Assembly: GCF_921293095.1 (NCBI RefSeq) | Contig: NC_060252.1 | Coordinates: 2,542,001-2,606,000 of the forward strand | Length of the DNA: 64,000 nucleotides | Reading direction: 5' to 3' | From: Ischnura elegans | Taxonomy: Eukaryota > Arthropoda > Insecta > Odonata > Coenagrionidae | Shown: piece by piece, positions 52,857-62,040 of the stretch | Layout: the number at the start of each line of letters is the position of its first letter | How positions within the stretch are numbered: the stretch's first letter is position 1 | Notes under the pieces: model-generated | What the model saw: only the letters and a program-made list of their open reading frames with translations | Told to the model about the DNA's origin: nothing | The model's database searches: none | Made by a program: the position numbers and the translations under genes

Positions 52857-55690
52857 AGCAGATTATTAGATTCAAAAGCCTAGCACTGCTCCTCCACAGT
52901 TATTAAATATGTATAACATTTCATTCAGCTATTCACGATTCACTATTTTTCATAGATTAAGATCATGAACATATCACAAAGAATTAAGTAAAAAAACCTT
53001 GAATGAGTGCATTATATGGTAAGATATTTAAAATAAGGGCTTATATGTTCAAAAATGTCATAAAATTAGTGTAAATGTTTATGCTAAATTGCTGGGGAAA
53101 TGTGCGTAAATTGCCTGTTAAGTACAATGAGGGCATTATTCACATTGAAATTTTTCATGAAAGTGTCAAGATATAAGTAAAAATGTTTTGAGGTCGGTAC
53201 CTATTTACAACAATAATGTGAGAAAAGTTAATAAAGTGGTGAATGTATCAATACCTCCCCTGCACAAACACTCGACTACAAATAACCCACTGAATCACAT
53301 CCGCTCATCTAGGAGCCCAGCAATACAAATGTGCTCTGCTAGTACAAATAGCCAATTCTCCAAGCTTTGAAGGTGGCTCTGCTATGCTCTGGCTCCTGCC
53401 ACCTGAGTGCATTTGCATTGTTGAGCTCCTAGATGAGCGGATTTGATTCAGCCAGCAATAGTGGAGCGTTTTTGCAGTGGCGGTATGGCCTCCAAATACA
53501 ATCCAGAGCTTGTGAAATAACTAATTAGTACTTTGCAGCACTTATAAAAATACTGCAAATAATCCCATAAGAGCTTGAAAATGCTTTCCCAATGCCTCGA
53601 GAGTGCTTCCTGAGCAGTGCAGTTTCATTGGCATGCAACATTTCACTTCAGCCAAACTGTTTTGTGAACAGATCTTCAATAGCTTCCAAATCAAATATGT
53701 ATTGGTAATATAAAATAAACTTCTTTTCCATGACCTCAATTATTTAATGATGATTAACATCTCAGAGTATAGGGAAACATCTAATGAACTGCTTTTTTGA
53801 ACAGTTAGTATGTAACTCTTCAATGAGCCAAGATAGGCCGTGAATGGTTCCCCAACAGTTCATGAACATTTCAACAAAAGGTTCTGAACACTTGGTGTCA
53901 CACTTATGGAAAGGGTAGTGAACAACTTAGGTATTTTCACCAGGAAGGGGAAGAGAAAGTTTGCAATTGTGCAGAGCCTCGAATCAGAAAATTATGATTT
54001 ATTAAAAGTACATAAATTAAATAAAAGAAACTATTCTCAAACAGAGATAAGCTAAGACTTCGCCTGCTCTTTGATTCCGCAAGTAAGTCAGCCCATATCG
54101 ATAGCCATTCCGTCACTTTTGACACTTCTGAAATTCTGCGCAGGGCTGTCCATCAACTAGACCCAAATCCATTGCACACTTCCACAAGCGACACTGGAGA
54201 TGCCAGCTCCAGTCAAGCTGCACCACCACTGCACAACACACTTCTAGTAGGCAGGACAAAAACAGACACCAAAGCTACCATAGAGCAGAAGACATGCGCT
54301 CTGAACACAAGCCTATCTGGAGCATCTGCACTCCTCTTATGAAGAGGCTTCACCTCAAGATCAGAATAAATACAACAAATGTTTTGGGCAGGAATTCAGG
54401 CACAGTAGGGACAGTTAAAAATTTTTTCCTCCATTTCCAGGTTTTCCCAGATATGCATGAACCCAGTCAAGCTTCGCCGCCAGTGAGCAAAACAAATGCC
54501 AATGTGCATGACATATGCTCACGAGGAGGAAAATCATAGTTGCGCAATCACACCACAAATCACACCAGCAGCACACAATAACAATACAATATGTACTACC
54601 CTTTACAGAGGAAACCAACTCCAAAGGTGGATAAGCTTTTTATTACAATACAATAATTATACAAAAATATATCAAGAGAAATTTATGCACAGATAAGTTC
54701 AGCATCAAGTAAACAAGTTCATAAAATATATTTTCTCAGTATTAAAACTGTCAAATCTGAACACGAGGAAATAGATGAGATTAACCATCGTCCATTACGT
54801 GAGGTTTGAAAGGTCAACATTGACAGATGCATTTTGTACACTGCTTAGCAGCATTACCTCAGGAAATCTGCTGTCTTCGGAGATAACCAATTCACAAAAG
54901 CCACACAATCATAATCATTGCTAACCTAACTCATCTTCCTGCCACAACCACTGCACTCTCTGGGGACGAGCAACTCCTGCTCAAATGCAGTGCTTCTTCT
55001 TTGAAGACAAAATGGCACTCCCGTGTGGAACAAATGGGTGGAGGGAAAGGAGGAATAACTTCCCGAATCCACGTGCACATTAATCCAAATAAGAGGAATT
55101 TAAAAATGAGGAAATGAGTAGTTTAGCGCCATTAACACTAAAAACAAAGCTTTCCTTGGCATACATCACCTACAAGCTTAAACTGTTAGCGTACAAGTCC
55201 GGACATTCACGAGATTTAAAAAAGAATTAGACCAAATGCGATGCATTCCTGACGATATTTCTTTTCAGCTCTAATTGATTGCCACTAAGTTTTCTATTTA
55301 CAATTAGACTATACTAATATGCAACATTGTCCAAACAGTACAATTGTAAAAGAAACAAGCGCAGCATTAACCCCTAAAACAAGTAGAGACGGATTGGAAA
55401 CGCCAACTGCATATATCACGCAGCGCGCCCAGCTTCCCTTTGAAGGAAATGACGTCACTGAAGCAAGATCTGACTTGTTCATCCCTGGCTCTCTCATTAG
55501 TAGCCTCATTGGTCGTAATATGGAGGGAGCGCACTCCTTCCCCTCCACCTGTTATTTACGCGCTTCTGCAACCCACCCCTTCATCATGCTGAACGGTAGA
55601 GCATCTCGTCGCACCAGACGTTAATGCTGTTTTAAATACTGTTAATTGTGTTGCCGATTGTGCAGTTGCAATTTAATTTAATGATATACT
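52857..55690. other. No supported gene; contains an inverted repeat and a dispersed repeat
   Basis: No convincing coding sequence. An inverted repeat is annotated at 53292-53449. About 100 bp at 55090-55190 (CTTTCCTTGGCATAC core) recurs in the same orientation at 59341-59436, beside the TRAF6-like exon. Confidence 0.45.
53292..53449. repeat. Inverted repeat, ~40-bp arms
   Basis: 53292-53331 and 53410-53449 are inverted copies (CCGCTCATCTAGGAGC core) with a few mismatches and a 78-bp spacer. Confidence 0.85.
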
Positions 55691-56575
55691 GAAAAAATTA
55701 GGGATGAGTCGATTCCAAATGTCGATTCTCGATTCCACCGATTCTCGGGCATGGAATCGGAATCGAGAATCGATCGCCTAAAGTCGATTCCGATTCCATT
55801 GATTCCAGGAAGATAAATGTTTTGAGCAGAGACTATAAGCTTGGGGCATAAAGGCTGCCTCACACCCAAGCAGCCGCGGTGTCAGCCTTGCCCGCGCGGA
55901 GGATACGCCCGGCACGCGGGTGCTGCGACGAACATACCTGAGAGGCCTCGGAAACATGAAAATGTCGGCAAGAGCGACAAACCGATGAACCCTGAAATGG
56001 CGCGTGTTCATGAGCAACTCTCAGAGAAAAAAAATTGGAAACCACGGGATCGGGAAGCAATGCATACGTTTTTCGTTCTTTTAATAACAGCTGGTCACGG
56101 CAAATCAAATTATTGCGATTATGAATCATCATCGGAGAATTCATCTGGACCACCAATTTTAACGCATAATAGATCGAAATACATTTTTTTAAATTTTCGA
56201 ATGATATTTGAAGTCTGATGATAATAAAAACGTGCAGAGAGCGAGTTTTCCTGTGAAAAAAAAGTTTCATATAAATACGCGCAGAGAGCGGTTTTTTATA
56301 TAAATTTTTTAGACTAACACGCGTCTGCGTCAATAATAAAAAATTTAGACACATTGACGTTTGTATAGCCCAGTGTCATCAATTCAACCCTTGAGAAGGT
56401 TGAAACTTGCTCGGCACAAGCCGCCGCGGCCTCCCGGCGTACTTGACAGGTTGCGTTCGGCCGGCACCGCGCACCCGCCAGGCTGCTCTGGTATGTATGG
56501 ACGCAATGAACGCTACATTATTGTTTGGCCACCGCGGCCAAACGAGAATGTAGCCACCGCGGCTATTGTTATTTT

Positions 56576-57498
56576 TAGGGATGGTCGGATCGGATACCTC
56601 GGATCCAAATATCCGCGGATATTGCCCTTCATCGGATAAATCGGATCCAAAGTCGCGGAAGACATCGGATCTGGATCCGAAATTTTGAATAATAGCTTCA
56701 GTGAATGCAACGGTCCATAAGGGTGGAAAGAGTTCTGATTCTCTCTTCAAATGCGCCGTCGCATGCGATTCTTGAACCGTTTTGTTTTTAAGCTCTCGCA
56801 GAGGTTACGTAAGAGAATTTCAGCCGTGGAAAATAAAAAAAGGCAAAATAAGACTGGCACGTAGGGTGACTCTTCCCAAGAGATTGAACAATCATCGGGG
56901 GAATCTCAGCGTCGTAGGATAATAACCACGTCAAAAGTAACTACATCGCAGATTTCAGAAAACCATCCTCGTCCGTTTATTAATTTTAACACCGTTCATA
57001 ATATAAAAAACTTAATTTTTCAAAGATTCATTTTTTTTTTTCATTTTTGTAAATTCATATTTTTAAACATTTTGTTTCCTTTTATGAAGGAAAGTAATTG
57101 TGTTTTTATATTTTGGGGGGTCCGGATCCTCCGATTTCCCCCTCTCGCTACGCCACTGGTCAGTGGTTCACCCTAAGATTTTTCCTATTTTCATTTCCAA
57201 ATCCAAGCGTAACAGTTTAGGTCCTGAGTATGTAAAGATGTTTTTAAAAAACAACTTGAAAGTCTATAATATGATTTTTAATTTATAAAACTATAAAAAT
57301 GTGTATGAAAATCTAAAAAGCATTCCTTTGATTGTATGTACTTACCCAGAATTGACTTGAATAATTACTTTGTTTAATAGCTTGAATTTTAAAATGCATT
57401 TGGTTCCGAAAATATCCGATCCGAAAGATCTGGCTCCAGAAATCAAGGATCCGATCCGAATCTGGATCCGAAAAAAATCCTGGATCCGACCATCCCTA
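56576..57498. mobile_element. hAT-like element (nested) with GGATCCG subterminal arrays
   Basis: Inverted ends TAGGGATGGTCGGATC/complement are flanked by the 8-bp duplication GTTATTTT (56568-56575, 57499-57506). Subterminal arrays of GGATCC/CGGATC occur at both ends. Its interior holds one copy of a repeat also found at 58013-58292. Confidence 0.9.
57006..57262 (+). repeat. Dispersed repeat R, copy 1
   Basis: Shares TTTCCTTTTATGAAGG, GGGGGGTCCGGA, ACGCCACTGGTCAGTG and CAAATCCAAGCGTAACAGTT with copy 2 at 58013-58292, in the same orientation. Located inside the nested hAT element. Confidence 0.85.
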
Positions 57499-58012
57499 GT
57501 TATTTTATTCCGTTCAATTCTTAAATTTTAATGACAGCAATGCTACAGATAAATCAATATCCCAAATTTTAGAAGGACTAAGAATCGATGGAATCGGAAT
57601 CGAGAATCGGGAATCGATTTGAAGGAATCGGAATTGGAATCGGAATCGAAAAAAAGTGGAATCGACTCATCCCTAGAAAAAATGTCTTTCATTGTGTAGA
57701 AACATTTCTATTGAGATAAGGAGAAGCAATGTATGCCATGTGTGTGCACTGTTGTGTGAAATTATCGCGAGGAAGTGCTAAATCCAACTCACCACACTGA
57801 AAAATTTTCGGGTGAAACACAAGTCGGTATGCTATTAGGAAGTGAAAAAATCTGGGGAAACGTGAGTGAGGAAAAATTGAATGCAGTTGATGGCGGTGGG
57901 GTAGCCAGGAATTTTGTTAGGGGGGGTCCAAAACCAGGGGGGGGGATTTTTAAACAACAGGGTACAAAGAGAGGAGAGCTTTTCAAACTAATTTTAATGC
58001 CTTCACACTTGA

Positions 58013-58292
58013 AAAAAACTTCATTTTTCAAAGAAATCTATTGTAAATTCATGATTTTTCAATATTTTATTTCCTTTTATGAAGGTAAGTAATTCTGTTT
58101 TTATATTTCGGGGGGTCCGGACCACTGACTGACAAACCGAGGATACGAGGGGGGCGTAGCAAGAGGGGGAATTCCTCTCGATATGCCACTGGTCAGTGAT
58201 TTATCCGAAGATTATTCCTATTTTCATTTCCAAATCCAAGCGTAACAGTTTAGGACCTGAGCATGTGAAGATGTTTTGAAAAGACAATGAGC
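58013..58292 (+). repeat. Dispersed repeat R, copy 2
   Basis: Partner of 57006-57262, with about 50 extra bases (GGGGGGCGTAGCAAGAGG region). The sequence from about 57893 (GGCGGTGGGGTAGCCAGG) to the GCCACTG near 58190 resembles a hAT MITE of the CAGTGGCGTAGCCAGG type. Confidence 0.8.
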
Positions 58293-59060
58293 ATTAATAA
58301 TAATAATTGTTTGATTTCATGAATTATAAAAATTGCATGAAATTAAAGTGAAACTTTGGATTATCTGCGTTTTCTGAATATTCTCAACTGCCGCCTCTGC
58401 CCATCATCATCCCATCAGGATAATTGGGAGTTTGCTGTAATTGTTTTTGGGTTCACGCCACGTCGCCACATTTTTGGTGGTTCAATAGGAAGGACACCTA
58501 TCCTTTGCCTTCACCTTTCAAATGGCTCTTCCAACAACGGTATTAAAAACGAGCAAATCAGTGTGTGACTGACTAGCCTTATACATACACGTATAAGGAA
58601 CGGAAGGAAGCTCTACTGCGCATTTGAACCAGAAGACGGTAGCTGGAATGCACCCAAAACTGTGGTCCACCAAAAATGAGTTGACGCATCTTTAACCCGA
58701 AAAACAATCAATTTAATCACCGCAGAAGCCTCTGTACCAATGTTTAATATATGTACTTTGTTCTAGATGAAGATTCTTAGCAGACATTTCATTTTGGACC
58801 AAGAGCTTCACATATTGACCTGTCACCTGCATATGCACCTCCTTCCTCCGACGACTTGCGTATAGCTGCTACATATAGGGATACATTTAAATAAAAAGTC
58901 CCCAAAATACAAAACAGAGTGACTGAATGAAGTAGACAATCTGTGCAGCACAACTTGCCGTTCACATTCCTCCACCACATTCATCTGCCATTCCTTCCTT
59001 TCAAAAGGAAACAAGTTGGAAACAAGTAAGTCAGTAGAAGAGAGAGTGGCTGTCCCAGCC
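58293..59060. other. Downstream region of the TRAF6-like gene, probable 3' UTR in part
   Basis: The part next to the stop codon (about 58800-59060, minus-strand sense) is plausible 3' UTR. No repeat or gene was recognised in the rest. Confidence 0.4.
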
Positions 59061-59314
59061 TCAGAGCGCCTCCTCCACACCGTCCACCACGTGCACCTTG
59101 AGGACGAGCGTGTCGTCAACGAGCAAGCCACTTGCCTCGGTGAGCTCACTCAGCGCCACAAACTCAACATATCCAAAGCCCCTGGGGTTGATGGGGGGCC
59201 CTTGGAGAGGGGGTCGGCCAAATGCCCTGGGAGCACCTTCCCCACCCACCAGCACCACCTCACGAACACACTCGGACAGCACCCTGCGGTTAACCAGCTC
59301 CAGCGAGATGCGCC
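59061..59314 (-). CDS. TRAF6-like protein, last coding exon (MATH/TRAF-C domain end)
   Basis: The exon starts after an acceptor (TTTTGGGCACAG on the minus strand) with two bases completing a codon, and reads RISLELVNRRV, then FGRPPLQGPPINPRGFGYVE and FVALSELTEASGLLVDDTLV, LKVHVVDGVEEAL, stop (TGA, complement of 59061-59063). NPxGFGYVxF followed by a DDTL tract closes the MATH domain of TRAF proteins, closest in style to TRAF6 (NPKGFGYVTF, KDDTLLV). TRAF6 is the adaptor and ubiquitin ligase of Toll/IL-1-type immune signalling; this part binds receptor peptides. The RING, zinc fingers and first half of MATH must lie upstream at higher coordinates, but I found no exon before the gypsy element at 60860. 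The exon is unusually GC-rich compared with its surroundings, as expected for host coding sequence. The frame is clean. Confidence 0.8.
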
Positions 59315-60859
59315 CTGTGCCCAAAAGAGTGCACGTACATTAGAGGAATTTCTAAACAAGGAAATGAGTACATAGTTAACAGCAAATCCAAAGCTTCCCT
59401 TGGCATACGGATGTCACCTACAGGCTAAAACTGTCAGCAAAAGGCCCAGCTACACAAAGAGAAAAAGGACATGAGATACGACAAGCCTCCCCACTAGCTG
59501 GAAACACCATTCTTCACATCAAATGGACCTTGAATGACTTAAAACAAGCAGAGGAGTCAGTAATCTGAAATCCTCATGCAGTAACTGCATGCTGAATACA
59601 TAACAAGCTAAACTGATACAATGCTCCTACATATGTACTTACACACAACGGTCTCCATAAATGTTTTGAATTAAATAGAAATAAGCTTTAGAAGTTTGGC
59701 ATTACACCATTTGGGATCACCACAGATGCACTGACTACTTTCATGACACACTTATGCCTGCATCACTGATAACTTTAGAAGCCACAAAAAACAAAGACAA
59801 AAATAAAATAAACTCTCACATGTCTAAATTCAAATTTTTGACTGTTTCTCCGTTTTCCTCGGGAATTTCTAAACAAGGAAAGAGGAGTGGGGACAGAAAG
59901 GATAACCGGAGGAGATTAGGATAGGGAAGAGGGCAGGAGAGGGTAATAGAGATTAGTGGGCCCCCATTAAGAGCACAAGGGTTGAACGCAATATGCATGA
60001 TTGATGATGCAAGGTTTTCATTTTCAGCCGTGAGGAGCAGGGAGGCAAGTACCCCTAGGTTGAATCAACCATCATGGAGTGCATATATTGAGGGCGAGGG
60101 CAGGAAGTGAGGTGGATGTGAGTCTTTGTGGAGGCATGTGTTTACTTTGGAGAGGTGGTTCCTCTCATCAATACTGGGGCCTGCAGTTCTTTGATCACTG
60201 GCCTGCTTTTGGGTGTCCTAGGCCATTACATTGGCCACCAGTTAATTTTACCTGTAATTTTACATAAAATATGTCAAAACTATCCTTTAAAAAGTTAAAT
60301 TATACTTTGAATAAAGTGACAGATATTCAATTTAATAGATCCATGCATGGAGCAAAATCTGATATATCACGCGGCACACACCCCTATGTCACATTTCAAT
60401 CACCATCAGCCTTGAAAGCTTCTATCAATAAATGCTGATGAAAATATGCTAAGTAGAATCATACCTTACATTTTTTATCCTCTGTATTATTTGAATATTC
60501 TAAATGCAGAGGAAGCCCGGTTTTACAAGTATGGCATTTTACAAGAATCGCATTTTTGCGAGTGATAACCTTTGAACCGCCAAACGACCTATGTTTTACA
60601 TGTAAAATAAATCGGATTTAGCAGGTCAAAAATTTCCTTCACAGTGTATGCTCTGTATCACGACAGATATTTCTCGAGAGCGCATTGCTGAGCAAGCACT
60701 AACAATAATGTTTTGTATTATCTGTTTATTAAACTAAAGATATACGATGTGCGTTCAATCTACAACACCTAAAGCGAGGTATGTCCAAGCATTTACATGA
60801 TTTACCGTCTTGAGTTCACTCCGCGCACTCCCATTTTACATTCTTCTTTTGTTATGCCA
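59315..60859. other. Intron or upstream region of the TRAF6-like gene
   Basis: No further TRAF exon recognised. A dispersed-repeat copy lies at 59341-59436, and a partial third copy (GGGAATTTCTAAACAAGGAA) at 59861-59880. Confidence 0.4.
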
Positions 60860-61132
60860 AGTTATCAGTGGTAGGGGAATGGGAGGAAGATAACAGTGGG
60901 AGAGGGAGTTAGTTCCCTCCCCCATCCTATTTGGCTGGTGTAGCAGAGCGCTGTCTGCTGCTCAGGACATGGACTCTTGGGGGAAACCCAGGAGGTGGGG
61001 GCGTGAAGCCCTCAACGGGAGAAGGGCTTTTGGGGCCCGTTGTAAAAGAGAGAGAATAAAGAGTTGTGTTTTGAACCTCGAAGTGAGCGAACGTTATTTT
61101 GAATATCCTTCTCCTGCGAACCGGCGAAACAT
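60860..61132 (+). repeat. Putative 5' LTR
   Basis: The end is fixed by the primer-binding site at 61133. An AATAAA signal lies at 61056-61061. The start is uncertain because the partner LTR is outside the window. Confidence 0.5.
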
Positions 61133-61150
61133 TGGCGCAGTCGGTAGGAT
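61133..61150 (+). promoter_or_regulatory. tRNA primer-binding site
   Basis: TGGCGCAGTCGGTAGGAT directly after the LTR end. The TGG start pairs with a tRNA CCA end. The same type of site is known from insect gypsy-group elements. Confidence 0.75.
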
Positions 61151-61197
61151 TGTGTTCTCGATCCTGAGATTTTGCGTGCGGTTCGGCGGCGGCAGCC

Positions 61198-62040
61198 ATG
61201 GCGGGTATGGTGATGCCGGAGAAGTTTAGTGGTGCGGAGGAGTGGGAAGACTGGGTCTTCCAATTTGAGACAGTGGCGGAAATAAATAAATGGCCTGAGG
61301 AGCAGAAGACGCTCCACCTGAGACTCTGCCTCACAGGAAACGCTCTCTCGGCGTTTCGTGATCTGCCGGAGGAAAACAGAGGGAGCTATGAAAAGGCGCG
61401 GGAGGCGTTGGGGCGGCGCTTCAACCCAAGGGAAGCGAGCGAGAAGGAAAAGGCGCGATTCGTCCAAAGGGCGCGCAACCCCGGAGAAGACATCGCCGCC
61501 TTTGCCACGGACCTCGGGCGCCTTGCTCGGCGCACATACCCTTCCTGGCCCGAGGATGCGAGAAAGGCCGTAGTGCGCGACCGCTTCCTCGATGGGCTCG
61601 ACGGGAACATTCGGGTGTGGGTGAAGCAGGCGAGACCTGCTAGCCTCGAGGAAGCAATCGGCGTTGCAATCGAGATGGAGGCAATCCATTTCGCCGAGTC
61701 ATCCACCAGGGTAGTGAATGCATTGGCGCCGGCGACGCTCGTCAGGTCACAGGATATCGGTGTGGATAGTCAAGGGTGTGGTCGCGAGGACAGAGTGGAG
61801 GCCGCGTTGACACAGAATTCTGAGACAATGAGAGAGGTGTTGCAATTTCTACGAGGGATGGTTATGTCGAGTGGTGAAGACCACGGCCCCGCTCCCGCTC
61901 CGGAGAGGCGGCGCTCTAATTCCAGTGTGAGGCGCAGAGATCGGGCGCGCTGTTGGATGTGCGGCGAGGAGGGCCATCTGAGGGCCGAATGCCCACGGCT
62001 TTCCTTCTCGGGAAACGACGGAAGGCCGAGGAGATGGTAA
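61198..62040 (+). CDS. Gag of Ty3/gypsy element
   Basis: The 280-codon frame starts at the ATG in GGCAGCCATGGCGG, a good initiation context, 65 bp after the primer site. MPEKFSGAEEWEDWVFQFET and the ALSAFRDLPEENRGSYEKAR tract are typical of gypsy capsid. RARFVQRARNPGEDIAAFAT and LGRLARRTYPSWPEDARKAV form the C-terminal capsid helices. One zinc knuckle CWMCGEEGHLRAEC is at residues 252-265, near the end, where the pol frame overlaps. Gag assembles the particle and binds RNA. The frame is uninterrupted. Confidence 0.9.
   Translation: MAGMVMPEKFSGAEEWEDWVFQFETVAEINKWPEEQKTLHLRLCLTGNALSAFRDLPEENRGSYEKAREALGRRFNPREASEKEKARFVQRARNPGEDIAAFATDLGRLARRTYPSWPEDARKAVVRDRFLDGLDGNIRVWVKQARPASLEEAIGVAIEMEAIHFAESSTRVVNALAPATLVRSQDIGVDSQGCGREDRVEAALTQNSETMREVLQFLRGMVMSSGEDHGPAPAPERRRSNSSVRRRDRARCWMCGEEGHLRAECPRLSFSGNDGRPRRW

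Larger units (their letters stand above)
55699..57675. mobile_element. hAT-like element (outer) with GGAATCG subterminal arrays
   Basis: Inverted ends TAGGGATGAGTCGATTCCA/complement are flanked by the 8-bp duplication GAAAAAAT (55691-55698, 57676-57683). Both ends carry dense arrays of GAATCG/CGATTC motifs. The interior contains GC-rich sequence (55860-56560), a nested hAT (56576-57498), and no recognised transposase. Confidence 0.9.

Noticed and set aside
55841-56218. 125-codon frame inside the outer hAT-like element, considered as transposase
   Set aside because: No BED finger, no RNase H-like core motif and no C-terminal hAT dimerisation tract.
60079-60267. 62-codon frame, considered as an upstream TRAF exon or other host exon
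   Set aside because: Wrong strand for the TRAF gene, no splice-site logic and no motif.
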